A stretch of 64,000 bases of DNA, taken from Cyanobium sp. FGCU6 (GTDB lineage: Bacteria > Cyanobacteriota > Cyanobacteriia > PCC-6307 > Cyanobiaceae). Shown here in pieces: positions 8,814-17,305 of this stretch. The translations under genes and the position numbers were made by a program. The stretch covers positions 283,884-347,883 of the forward strand of contig JANWUR010000002.1 of assembly GCA_024958655.1 (NCBI GenBank), written 5' to 3'. The notes under the pieces are model-generated. The model saw only the letters and a list, made by a program, of their open reading frames with translations, was not told the DNA's origin and made no database searches. Each line of letters opens with the position of its first letter. Positions within the stretch are counted from its first letter, which is position 1.

Positions 8814-9218
8814 TCAACGGCGCTGCGGCACCACCTCCATGCCGATCGGTGCCAGAGCGATCAGGGCCAGCTTGATGTGCTGAATGCCAAAGGGGATGCC
8901 GATGATCGTGACGAAACAGGCCACCGCTGAGCTGAGGTGACCGATCGCCAGCCACCAGCCGGCCACCACAAACCAGATCACGTTGCCGAGCAGACCAAAG
9001 GGGCCGGTGCCGAAATCGCTTTGGCCGGTGAGCTCATGGCGGCTGACGGCTTCCAGACCGAACGGCCAGAAGGAGAAGTTGCCGATCACAAAGCAGGCCC
9101 GCGCCCACGGGATCCCCACGATCGTGATGGCGCAGACCACACCCGCCAGCCACCACCCGAGGCCCATCACCAGTCCGCCGAGCACGAACCAGAGGATGTT
9201 GAGCAGGAAGCGGAGCAT
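8814..9218 (-). CDS. yccF: YccF-family inner membrane protein
   Basis: This 134-residue protein has two similar halves, each with a Gly/Trp-rich membrane hairpin. The first has LNILWFVLGG, GWWLAGVVCAITIVGIPW and FGLEAVSRHE; the second has GNVIWFVVAGWWLAIGHL and CFVTIIGIPFGIQHIKLA. These are the signature repeats of the YccF (DUF307) family, whose function is unknown. ATG 9218 is chosen because the upstream extension is low-complexity and YccF proteins normally begin at this hydrophobic segment. It appears monocistronic. Confidence 0.9.
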   Translation of the reverse strand: MLRFLLNILWFVLGGLVMGLGWWLAGVVCAITIVGIPWARACFVIGNFSFWPFGLEAVSRHELTGQSDFGTGPFGLLGNVIWFVVAGWWLAIGHLSSAVACFVTIIGIPFGIQHIKLALIALAPIGMEVVPQRR

Positions 9219-9326
9219 GGCTGCAGATTGCCACGGTTCGCCGCCTGGAGCAGCCATCAAAGCTGGCCCAGCGGCCAGGGCGACGGGTGGCTGACCAGCA
9301 GCAGCTGAGTCGGCGGGGGGCTGCGC

Positions 9327-9500
9327 CATGGCCTGCAGCAGAGCACCACGGGCTTGTGGAGGGCTTCCAGCTCGGTATCGATCTCCTCGATCCGGCGCAG
9401 AAGTTTGCTCAGCACAGGCATCGGTTCTTCCTTCAGCTACGTGATCTCCGCCTCGCCGTAGGGGTGATCAATCCAGCAGCATGGGATGGGCCGGTGGCGG
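9327..9500 (-). pseudogene. Broken copy of the helical protein at 6466-6789
   Basis: Minus-strand translation gives WIDHPYGEAEIT, a stop, then LKEEPMPVLSKLLRRIEEID and TELEALHKPVVL. The intact gene reads WIEQPYGEEEIT, LLEEEVIPAIQQCLARVDEL and DGRLLAQQELLH at the matching positions. The internal stop and missing ends mark it as a relic. The rest of 9219-9667 holds no other convincing gene. Confidence 0.6.
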
Positions 9501-9667
9501 CGGCAGAGCGCTGATTCCGCGGAAGCCGGGATGCCAGCATCACAGCGTGTGGCCGTGACGATCGGCGCCGCGACGGGCGGGGGGGGGCAAGAGACCTTGT
9601 TCACCACCGTCACTGAAGTTCCTATCCTACTGATTACACGTCACAACTGTCTTGGATCTTGTTCACC

Positions 9668-10597
9668 ATGAAGCCAGGTCTCACCCTGCCAAGCCGTTCG
9701 GTTCGGGATTACCTCAGCTGCTCTGAGGTCTGGAGTGCCTTTCTTGCTGATGGGGGCTTCATGATAGGCGACATTGTTGTCGCCGACCCCTTCAAGGCCG
9801 GCACAACCTGGACGCAATGGATTCTTCAGCAGATCCTCCACAATGGCGCCGAACTGGAGGCGTCGCTCTCTGACTCCTCGCCTTGGCTGGACTCGAGCTT
9901 CGGGGATCATTCCGCGATGCTGGCATGCCTCACTCAGCAGCGGCAGCGTGGTGAACGCCGTGTGATTAAATCTCACCTACCTGCCGATTGCCTGCCCATT
10001 GATGATGCAGCCCGCTATGTATTCGTTGGACGCAACGGCAAGGACCTTGCCATCAGCTTTCATCGCTACTTGCGGCAGTTCACCCCCGACACGCTGGAGC
10101 GCATCAATGACATCCACGCGACATGGTCCGCCGAGGCGAGACCGCTTGTGATCCCTGAAGATCCCCAGGAATTCTTCGAGGCGTGGCTTTCCAGCGATGG
10201 CTATGGCTGCTGCGATCTCTTTGATGTGGTGGGGTCGTGGTGGCAGCTGCGTCACCAGGCCAATGTGCTGCTGCTGCACTACGCCCAGCTGAACCAGGAT
10301 CCAGAAGGACAGATCCGGCGCCTTGCCGCCTTCATCGGGGTGGAGCCTGAGGCGTTGAAGCTCGATCGCATTCTTGAGCACGCGTCCTTCTCCTTCATGC
10401 GTGCACATGCCGAGCGGCTGGCGCCGTTTGGGGGCAAACATATGCAGGACGCCAGGATGTTCTTCGATCAGGGGCCTGCCCGTGATCACCGCGACGTGCT
10501 CAGCCCGGAGCACATCGAGCGCTTTGATCAGCAGGCCCATCAGAAGCTCTCCCCAGCCTGCGCCCACTGGCTCGAGACCGGTCAGTGGCCAGCGTGA
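9668..10597 (+). CDS. Sulfotransferase-family protein
   Basis: This protein of about 309 residues has the PAPS 5'-phosphosulfate loop PFKAGTTWTQWIL near the N-terminus (41-53) and the 3'-phosphate site YVFVGRNGKDLAISFHRY. It also has the C-terminal HASFSFMRAHAERL region and a late GPARDHRDVLSPEHIERF, as in cytosolic-type sulfotransferases (Sulfotransfer_1). It would move sulfate from PAPS to a hydroxyl or amine of a small molecule; the acceptor is unknown. A TTG at 9659 is an alternative start, but ATG 9668 is favoured. Lower GC and its isolated position suggest acquisition. Confidence 0.85.
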   Translation: MKPGLTLPSRSVRDYLSCSEVWSAFLADGGFMIGDIVVADPFKAGTTWTQWILQQILHNGAELEASLSDSSPWLDSSFGDHSAMLACLTQQRQRGERRVIKSHLPADCLPIDDAARYVFVGRNGKDLAISFHRYLRQFTPDTLERINDIHATWSAEARPLVIPEDPQEFFEAWLSSDGYGCCDLFDVVGSWWQLRHQANVLLLHYAQLNQDPEGQIRRLAAFIGVEPEALKLDRILEHASFSFMRAHAERLAPFGGKHMQDARMFFDQGPARDHRDVLSPEHIERFDQQAHQKLSPACAHWLETGQWPA

Positions 10598-10793
10598 CAC
10601 GGCAATCGGTCCAAATCCTTGGGACGCCCCGTCGCGTGCAGATCAACCGTGCGGACAATCGCGAGGCTGGTGGCCAGCGGATACGCCCCCCTCGGACCCA
10701 TAATTGCGAGTGGCCGCTTCAACGCCGCTGCCCTCATCAGGCGCTTCTCTCCGGTCAACGACGGCTGAATCTGCACAGGTCTTGCGCGGCCGG

Positions 10794-11792
10794 ATGCTGG
10801 CCGTTGGCTACTGCAGCCTGTTGGGCGGCCTGTCCACCCTGCCGGGCTGGGGCTTTCTGCTCTTTCCGGAGCTGGGCCCTCTGGCGGCCACCGTGCTGAG
10901 CCGGCCCAACGGTCGATGGGCCTCGTCGCCCTGGCAGCTGGTCGTGGTGCCCACAACGGCGGCAGTGGGCGGGCTGTGGATCCACAATCACGTCGCCATC
11001 GAAAGCCTGGCTCTGCTGCTGGCGGTGCTGGCGGCCCGGCTGTTACTCAGCCTGTTTCGCAGCACCCTGGCGCCGGCGCTGTCTGCCGCCGCTCTGCCGG
11101 TGATCGTGGGCATCCACAGCTGGGCCTACCCCGTGCAGATCGCCATCGGTCTGATCGGCCTGAATGCCGTGTTGGCCGTTTTGCGTCGCAGGCAGGGGGG
11201 GAGGGGGGATATGGCTTCCCCGGTTGACGCCGATGTCGCAGCGGAACCGGGCTGGCAGAGGTCCTGGTGGGTCTACCTGTCACTGATGGTGGGGCTGGTT
11301 CAGCTCACTGGATGGCGGGTGCTGCTGCTCCCGCCGCTGATCGTCATCTCCCATGAGCGCTTCATCGAGCCGACCCACTGTCCCTGGCTGGGGCGGGCCT
11401 GGCAACTGCCGCTTGCCTGCGGCATCGCCGGTGGCGTGGGGGTGCTCGCAGCCCAGCTGCTGAAGCCGCACATCGCCCTGGGGATGGGGATGAGCCTGGG
11501 GGTCAATCTGCTGTTGATGCAGAGGCTGCGGATGTGGTTGCCGCCGCTTCTCGCGGCGGGCCTACTGCCGTTCCTGATCCCTGATGCCGATGGCCGCTAC
11601 GTCCTCGGCATCACCGTCGCTGCGGCGGTGCTGGCGCTCAGCTCTCCACTTGCACGCGCAAGATGGGCGAGGTCGGGGCCTTCAGTTCGCTCTTGTTCAG
11701 CACCGAGGCCCGGCACCACCTTCAGCACCTCACCCGCGATCAGGAGGGCAGCCCGGAGGTGGATGGCCTGCCTGTCCGGGAAATGGAGCTGA
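10794..11792 (+). CDS. HPP-like integral membrane protein with two similar halves
   Basis: From ATG 10794 this is about 332 residues with roughly ten hydrophobic segments. The first half has LLFPELGPLAATVLSRPNG and a PWQLVVVPTTAAVGG segment. The second repeats the plan with LLLPPLIVISHERF, CPWLGRAWQLPLACGIAGGV and IPDADGRYVLGI. This resembles the HPP family (plastid/cyanobacterial nitrite transport has been proposed for relatives), but the match is by eye. A TTG at 10704 could add 30 polar residues. The last 45 residues are Arg/Ser-rich and unlike membrane protein, so the end may be frameshifted. Confidence 0.6.
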   Translation: MLAVGYCSLLGGLSTLPGWGFLLFPELGPLAATVLSRPNGRWASSPWQLVVVPTTAAVGGLWIHNHVAIESLALLLAVLAARLLLSLFRSTLAPALSAAALPVIVGIHSWAYPVQIAIGLIGLNAVLAVLRRRQGGRGDMASPVDADVAAEPGWQRSWWVYLSLMVGLVQLTGWRVLLLPPLIVISHERFIEPTHCPWLGRAWQLPLACGIAGGVGVLAAQLLKPHIALGMGMSLGVNLLLMQRLRMWLPPLLAAGLLPFLIPDADGRYVLGITVAAAVLALSSPLARARWARSGPSVRSCSAPRPGTTFSTSPAIRRAARRWMACLSGKWS

Positions 11793-11805
11793 ACGTGACG
11801 TCAAC

Positions 11806-11931
11806 TCCTGCTACGACGGTTCTGAAGAAAACACAAGCTGGAACTGCGGCGGGGAGGACGCGACCGAGGATCCCGAGGTGCCGGCCCGTTCGGTGCTGAT
11901 GCTGCGGGCAGAAGCTCGCGACACCGCATGA
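11806..11931 (+). pseudogene. Fragment of an isoamylase/glycogen debranching enzyme (glgX-like)
   Basis: A 40-codon open stretch contains CYDGSEENTSWNCGGEDATE and DPEVPARS. This matches the conserved GlgX/TreX segment in which an Asn/Asp-rich loop leads into SWNCG and then T-D-DP. Nothing else of the roughly 700-residue enzyme is present, so it is a relic. Confidence 0.6.
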
Positions 11932-11941
11932 TCGCAGCGCC

Positions 11942-13333
11942 ATGCAAACCCTCGCGAGCCGCTCAACGCCCGTCTCCGCCATGTCAGTGACACCCCCAAC
12001 CTCCGCCACTCCAGGGCTGCGCCGCTGCCTTGGCCCAGCGGCGATCCTCGGCCAGTCCCTGGCCACGGTCGGGCTCACCCTCACGGCCGTTCTCAACATT
12101 CCCGATGTGCAGCAGGCTGCAGGGAGAGCCACCTGGCTCGCCTATGCCATCGCCCTCGCGGTGATCTTGCTGGTAAGCGAGACATTGGTGCTTTTCCGCC
12201 ATGAGCCCGCCCGCCCCACCGGCATCGCCGGTTATGTGGAGGTGGGCCTGGGCCAGGGTGTCGGCGGTCTCGCCAGTTGGGCAATGCTGCTGGGCTACGG
12301 CGCCGCAGCCCTGGCCTGCATGGCTTTTCTCGGCTCCTACCTCAGCTTCCTACTGTCACCCCTGGGGCTGCCGCCGCTGCCCCTGGCCACCTTTCTGGTC
12401 GGTGCCCTGGCCAGCCTGGACCTGGCCCGCCGCGACGTGCGTCTCTCAACCACCACCATGCTGCTCACCGAGACCTTCTCGGTGCTGATCGTGCTGGGGC
12501 TCTGCCTGGCGGTGCTGCATCAGGGAGGTGCGGCGGCTGATCTGCAGGCGATCGATCCCAGCGGGGACACGGGCTCCCAGGTGCGCGCCGGGCTGATGGT
12601 GGCCGTGCTCAGCTTCATGGGATTCGAAAGCGCCGCCAACCTCGGTCAGGAAGCGCTGCGGCCGGAGCAGGCCGTGCCCCGGGCTCTGCGGACTTCGGTG
12701 TTGGTGGCGGGTGGGCTGTTTCTGTTCTGGGCGGTGGTGCTCAGCGAGGGGCTGGGCTGGTTGCCGGCCGCGCAGCGCACGGCCCTCGATCCGATCACCC
12801 TGCTCGCCGATCAGCTCGGCCAGAGCGGTTCCGGCCGCTGGATCCAGTTCGGCACATTTCTCTGCCTGTTCGGCAGCAGCCTGGGCAGCCTCACGGCCTT
12901 TGGCCGTTTGGGTCTGGGGCTGGCCAGGCAGGGGGTTCTGCCACGCCGCCTGGCTGCCGTTCACCCCCGATTCCAGACTCCCGCGCCAGCCATGATTGGC
13001 CTTGGGCTGCCGATCATCGGCTTCGGTGCCGTACTGGTGCAGCGGGGTCTGCCCCCGGAGACGCTCTACAACCTGTTTGGAGGGGTCACGGTGCTCAGCT
13101 TCCTGCTGGTGTACGGGCTGGTGGGGGTGTCGAGCATGAGAACGCCGCTGGCTGGCTGCAGGCCCTGGCGCAGGGTGCTGACAGGGGTCTGCTCCCTAAT
13201 GGCGGTGTTGGCGGTGGCCTGCGGCTATCTCTGGGGGGTGATCGGCCACCAGAACGGCCTGCTGATCAGTTTTGCCGGATTGATCGGAATCGGAGCGGTG
13301 CTTACCGCTCACCGCTCTCGGCGCATCGGCTGA
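11942..13333 (+). CDS. APC-family amino acid/amine permease
   Basis: This 463-residue protein has about twelve hydrophobic segments. It carries typical amino acid-polyamine-organocation features: GPAAILGQSLATVGLT in the first helix, FMGFESAANLGQEALRPEQA followed by VPRAL in helix 6 and the next loop, and FGRLGLGLARQGVLPRRLA before the last helices. It should import an amino acid or amine across the cytoplasmic membrane; the substrate cannot be read from sequence. ATG 11942 gives a short polar N-terminus. No adjacent enzyme suggests the pathway. Confidence 0.85.
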   Translation: MQTLASRSTPVSAMSVTPPTSATPGLRRCLGPAAILGQSLATVGLTLTAVLNIPDVQQAAGRATWLAYAIALAVILLVSETLVLFRHEPARPTGIAGYVEVGLGQGVGGLASWAMLLGYGAAALACMAFLGSYLSFLLSPLGLPPLPLATFLVGALASLDLARRDVRLSTTTMLLTETFSVLIVLGLCLAVLHQGGAAADLQAIDPSGDTGSQVRAGLMVAVLSFMGFESAANLGQEALRPEQAVPRALRTSVLVAGGLFLFWAVVLSEGLGWLPAAQRTALDPITLLADQLGQSGSGRWIQFGTFLCLFGSSLGSLTAFGRLGLGLARQGVLPRRLAAVHPRFQTPAPAMIGLGLPIIGFGAVLVQRGLPPETLYNLFGGVTVLSFLLVYGLVGVSSMRTPLAGCRPWRRVLTGVCSLMAVLAVACGYLWGVIGHQNGLLISFAGLIGIGAVLTAHRSRRIG

Positions 13334-13491
13334 TGGGGTTGCCGGCGGTGAATCTGCAGGGGGTGGGGCGTCTGGCAGATGCGATCGGCGATGGAGGGCG
13401 GCATCTGCCGGCACCTGGAACCGCTGGCGCAAGGTTTTGGTGTACTCACCAGCACCACGACTTGTGCGGCACTGCTCTGAGTTTCAAGTGT

Positions 13492-13497
13492 TAAAAT
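13492..13497 (+). promoter_or_regulatory. Candidate -10 box of the PEP-CTERM-like gene
   Basis: TAAAAT sits in a locally AT-rich spot about 26 bases before ATG 13523 and is the best promoter-like match in this otherwise GC-rich gap. No convincing -35 was found. Confidence 0.3.
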
Positions 13498-13522
13498 ATT
13501 ACGGTATGGATTTGTTGAAGTC

Positions 13523-14167
13523 ATGCTGCGCTGTTTCCCCTACGGGTTTCTGGCCGTTGGCGCCACCGCTGTGCTCGCTGTTGCCAGCCCTGCGCAGGCA
13601 GTTCTCACTTACAACATCTACGAGAGCGGCAGCGATGTGATCATCGCAGCGACCGGTTCGCTGGCCATCGGCAATCCCTTCTTGCCCGGCGGGATCGCCT
13701 GCATCGATCCTGGATCGATTATTTCTGTGTCTGCATCGATCTGCACAGGACCCTCCGGCATCAGTCTGCCTTTTTACGCTGTCACAGGCCCAGCTTCTTT
13801 TAATGACAACGCTAACCTGTATCTTGCGTCGTCCGTCTCCGGCATTGCGACTACCTTCTCCGGCGACCCGAATACCTTTATCGGCACGGGCTTCGTCGGC
13901 CTTCCTTCGACATACTCACCCGGTTCTCCGCTCTTCAGCAGTGCAACATTCGGCTCCACCACCCTAGCCACGCTCGGCTTCACCACGACAGGCCTGATCG
14001 GTAGCTGGACCCTTACCGATGGCGGTGACACCATCAACGTGGTGGTTGGACCGACAGCAGTGCCCGCGCCCCTGCCGCTGCTCGGCGCAGGCGCCGCCTT
14101 ATCCTTCAGCCGGCGTCTCCGCCGCCGCGTCAGGCTGGGCAGATCCACACCTGTGGATCAGGGCTGA
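13523..14167 (+). CDS. Secreted protein with PEP-CTERM-like C-terminal anchor
   Basis: This 214-residue protein has a clear signal peptide (hydrophobic core at residues 8-22, cleavage probably after SPAQA). The beta-rich Ser/Thr/Gly body has a Cys pair around 53-67. The C-terminus reads VPAPLPLLGAGAALSFSRRL followed by an Arg cluster: a short Pro motif, one hydrophobic helix and a basic end. This is the tripartite plan of PEP-CTERM sorting signals in a cyanobacterial variant. A second protein with nearly the same tail lies at 63254-63926. Cell-surface or extracellular-matrix placement through an exosortase is inferred. Confidence 0.75.
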   Translation: MLRCFPYGFLAVGATAVLAVASPAQAVLTYNIYESGSDVIIAATGSLAIGNPFLPGGIACIDPGSIISVSASICTGPSGISLPFYAVTGPASFNDNANLYLASSVSGIATTFSGDPNTFIGTGFVGLPSTYSPGSPLFSSATFGSTTLATLGFTTTGLIGSWTLTDGGDTINVVVGPTAVPAPLPLLGAGAALSFSRRLRRRVRLGRSTPVDQG

Positions 14168-14180
14168 GCAGCAGAGCCCA

Positions 14181-14217
14181 AGGCGGGCCCCACTCACCGG
14201 CCGGCTGCGGCCCGCCT
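14181..14217. terminator. Hairpin between convergent genes
   Basis: AGGCGGGCC and GGCCCGCCT pair perfectly around a 19-base loop, six bases from the end of the nitric oxide synthase gene. Neither side has a T-run, so it is a weak or factor-dependent two-way terminator at best. Confidence 0.45.
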
Positions 14218-14222
14218 CAGAC

Positions 14223-16892
14223 TCAGTTTCCCTTGTGAAACGGACAGCCGCCGGCAGCCTGGGGCTGGGCGCTGAGCCAGGGATCGGGCTGGAGAAAGAA
14301 GTTGGGCTTGAGGATCTGTTCGCCGTCAAAGCTGGCATGAAAGGTAGGCGTGAGTGATGCTGAGATCGGCGGCACCACGTAACGGCGATCCACCTGCACG
14401 CTGCGGCCGCACTGGTGTTCGCTGGCGCTGAACTCCATGAACGAGCGGGTCAGCGTGTGGTGATCCGCCATCCGCACCCCTGCCTGTGCATAGGAGTGAA
14501 GCACCGCCACATTGAGCTCGACCACGGCACGGTCGCGCCAGAGACTGCGCTCCGAGCTGGTGTCCAGTCCCAGTCTGGCGGCAATCAGCGGCAGCTGGTT
14601 GTAGCGGTCGAGATCGGCGAAATTGCGGGCGCCGATCTCGGTGCCCATGTAGAAGCCGTTGAACGGCGCCGCCGTGTACTGAATGCCGCCGCAGTCAAAG
14701 GCCATGTTGCTCACCGCCGGCAACGCATACCAACGCAGATCGAGCTCCGCGAACCAGGAGTACTCCGGATGGCGGATCGGCACCTCCAGAATCAGTTCGC
14801 GCGGCAGCTCAAACCAGCGGGGCGACCGGCCAGGCCGCTGAATGACGATCGGCAGCAGATCGAAGCGGCCCCGCTCGCCCGGCTCCCAGCCCATGGCGAG
14901 CAGCGCGTCGGTGAACGCCAGCTGCATCGGGTCTCCCAGGATGGAGCCATCGCTCTGCCGGTAGCCCGCATAGCGGCAGAACTGCGGATTCCAGATCCGC
15001 CGGCCATCGGGCTTGAACACCGTGATCGTGGAGCGCAGTTCGCCGCCATTGGTGGCGGCGGCAATGTGATCGAGGATGGCCTCGAACATCTCCTCCTCGC
15101 TCTCAAGCTCGCGCCGATCGCGCACATCGAGCTCATGCCAGAGATGCCGGCCGAGGCAGCGGGTGGCATTGCGCCAGGCGAGCCGGGCACCCGTGGCGAG
15201 TTCGTCGTAAGTGTGGCTGTAGTGACCCTGCCGCTGCAGCTGTTCCTCCACCTCCGCCAGGCGCGGCTGCAGCACATCAACCAGGTTCTGCTCGCCGTAG
15301 GACTGCTGCAGAAAGGCCCGGGCCTCGCTGAGCTGGTCATGAATGGGCTGCAGCGATGGGCTGGTGGCCACCACCGGCTGCACGTCGCTGCCGGCGATGG
15401 ACAGCAAGGGCCCCGTCGCGGTTGCCGCCGCACCGGGGGGCATCGGGCCGCCGGCGGCCAGCCAGCTCTCGAACATCGGGATGCAGCCGCCACAGACGGT
15501 CGTCGCCTTGGTCTGACGGGCCAGATCGGCCAGGGTGAGCGACGGCTGCTGCTGGATCAGCTGTGCTGCACGATCGCAACGGACCCGGGCGCAGCGGCAG
15601 ACGAGGTCGGCCGGGGCCCGCGGCAGCTCCTGCTGCAGCTGAAACTCACCGCTGCGGCGGAACAGCACCCGCATCCAGGCGGGTATCAGCTCACCCCGGA
15701 TCAGCAGCCGTTCGGCCCGATGCAGATCGCCCCAGTGGCCCCGCACCTTCAGCGCCACCACCCGATGCTCGACCAGGGTCAGGCTGCGTTCGAGATCGCC
15801 CTGACGCCAGGTCAGCAGCTCACCGGAGTCGTGGACATCCCGGTCGCGCAGATCGAACAGGCGGAAATCAAGGCTGCGCTCCAGCACATCGACACGGCCA
15901 TCGCGGCGTCGATACGTGAACAGCAGGGCGTTCTGCCCCTCGAGGCGGCCCGCCCGCCGGCTGATCACCCCCAGGGCCGGCACGATCTCGACCGGAATCC
16001 AGTCGACGACCCTGGTGCGAAGCATCTCGGCCAACGGTGTCCTGCCCTTGCAGAGACTGACGCTGGCGGCCGGACGCGGCGCAGCGGGTCGCTGATGAAA
16101 GTCGGTGGCCGCAGACTGGCTCCATCCATGCAGCAGCAGTTCCGCGACGGCGGCCTGAGGCTCCAGCCGCACGAGCTGAACTGACGCCTGTTGTTCGGCC
16201 AGGGCGAGCTCCAGTGCGGGGTCCAAGGCCTCATGAAACTGGCTGGCATCCACCCCGGTGGTGCTGCCGAGCAGTTCCAGCGCCCAGCCGGCCTCGCTGG
16301 CGCTGACGCCGGCCTGCAGGAGCGTGGCGCGCAGTTCGTCGGGGTCAAGCCGTCCATCGCCATCCCGGTCGCTGGCCTGGAACTTGAGGGCGGCAAAGCT
16401 CTCGGCACTGGAGATGGCCGTCTGCAGAGCGGAGCTGATGGCTGCCGCCGTCTGCTCCGCCGTGAACGCCTCAGGACCTTCCAGCCAGCGCTCCCCCCAC
16501 CAGGGGTCGCGCAGCCAGTCCTCGATCGCAGCCAGCAGATCCTCAATAGCCAACCAGGCCAGCGGTTCGTTGCCATAGGGCCAGAGCAGCAGCCGCTGCA
16601 GGCTGAGCGCCTGATCGTGATGGCCCAGATCGGAGAGCAGCGGGCCATGGCGCAGCAGGGCAGCTCCGGGGGGACCATCAGGCAGATCCAGATGCCAGGG
16701 AGCGATCAGCAACACCGGTCGCTCGCCGGGTTCACAACGCGACGGTGACGCGCTGACCGTGTGCAGGAGCAGCAGCGGACCGTCTTCTCCCTCCGATGCT
16801 GCGCCTGGAAGCTGGGCCTGAATCCCGAGGCGCTCGGCGATCAGCCGGTTCAGCGGGTGATGGGGATCAGCGCAGACAAGCGTGGGACTCAT
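14223..16892 (-). CDS. nos: Nitric oxide synthase oxygenase with N-terminal EF-hand and BFD-type [2Fe-2S] motif
   Basis: This 889-residue protein appears to have three parts. Residues 1-280 are of unknown fold but contain a textbook EF-hand loop, DRDGDGRLDPDE (175-186, ligands D175, D177, D179, D183, E186), with a degenerate partner near 210-222. Residues 280-480 end in a BFD-like cluster motif, C432-x-C434 and C467-x2-C470. From about 515 to the end is an NOS oxygenase domain: GARLAWRNATRCLGRHLW (heme thiolate C579), NGFYMGTEIGARNF (substrate Glu E752), LDRYNQLPLIAARLGLD and MADHHTLTRSFMEF. It should oxidise L-arginine to citrulline and NO if supplied with electrons. No FMN, FAD or NADPH module is present; the [2Fe-2S] part may relay electrons. 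The gene overlaps a short upstream frame by ATGA. Confidence 0.9.
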   Translation of the reverse strand: MSPTLVCADPHHPLNRLIAERLGIQAQLPGAASEGEDGPLLLLHTVSASPSRCEPGERPVLLIAPWHLDLPDGPPGAALLRHGPLLSDLGHHDQALSLQRLLLWPYGNEPLAWLAIEDLLAAIEDWLRDPWWGERWLEGPEAFTAEQTAAAISSALQTAISSAESFAALKFQASDRDGDGRLDPDELRATLLQAGVSASEAGWALELLGSTTGVDASQFHEALDPALELALAEQQASVQLVRLEPQAAVAELLLHGWSQSAATDFHQRPAAPRPAASVSLCKGRTPLAEMLRTRVVDWIPVEIVPALGVISRRAGRLEGQNALLFTYRRRDGRVDVLERSLDFRLFDLRDRDVHDSGELLTWRQGDLERSLTLVEHRVVALKVRGHWGDLHRAERLLIRGELIPAWMRVLFRRSGEFQLQQELPRAPADLVCRCARVRCDRAAQLIQQQPSLTLADLARQTKATTVCGGCIPMFESWLAAGGPMPPGAAATATGPLLSIAGSDVQPVVATSPSLQPIHDQLSEARAFLQQSYGEQNLVDVLQPRLAEVEEQLQRQGHYSHTYDELATGARLAWRNATRCLGRHLWHELDVRDRRELESEEEMFEAILDHIAAATNGGELRSTITVFKPDGRRIWNPQFCRYAGYRQSDGSILGDPMQLAFTDALLAMGWEPGERGRFDLLPIVIQRPGRSPRWFELPRELILEVPIRHPEYSWFAELDLRWYALPAVSNMAFDCGGIQYTAAPFNGFYMGTEIGARNFADLDRYNQLPLIAARLGLDTSSERSLWRDRAVVELNVAVLHSYAQAGVRMADHHTLTRSFMEFSASEHQCGRSVQVDRRYVVPPISASLTPTFHASFDGEQILKPNFFLQPDPWLSAQPQAAGGCPFHKGN

Positions 16893-17059
16893 GCGGGGGG
16901 ACGCTCGGATGAAGATGGTTGGGGCAGGGGACGCGAAATCCGGACAGCCTTAGCGAGCCAGCCATTCCGGGCCCATGGCATCAGCAATTCCTGCCAGGTA
17001 CGGATCAGAGCATCAAGATCAGCGTCGCGCGCATCGGGACGAGCAGAGGCATTGGCCAT
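16889..17059 (-). CDS. Possible 56-residue leader protein coupled to the nitric oxide synthase gene
   Basis: A short frame from ATG 17059 (or TTG 17107) ends in TGA overlapping the synthase ATG by four bases, the usual geometry of translational coupling. It contains ADLDALIRTWQELLMPWARN, a plausible helix, and a Pro/Ser-rich end. No family was recognised, so it may be only an uninterrupted frame. The rest of 17060-17305 shows no gene. Confidence 0.35.
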   Translation of the reverse strand: MANASARPDARDADLDALIRTWQELLMPWARNGWLAKAVRISRPLPQPSSSERPPA

Positions 17060-17305
17060 GCACTGGAGCGAGCCGCGATGGTCAGCAGCAGAATCATTGA
17101 TGGTCAAAGATCACTGCCGCGGACCTGAATCTATCGGCGCATGGCTTGCGTGGCAGCAGCCATATGACATCGATACGCGATCAAGCCCCGCAAAGCAGGC
17201 CGTGAGATCGATGCCGCCTGCCAGACAGGCCGGACGATGCCGCCTTCTGTGACCCAGGCGGCACGTCAACGCCGCCGCCCACTGCCGCTGCGTTGAACGC
17301 TTCGC

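Noticed and set aside
14415..16184. Long plus-strand frame opposite the nitric oxide synthase gene
   Set aside because: The minus strand carries unmistakable NOS motifs; the plus-strand frame is a high-GC shadow.
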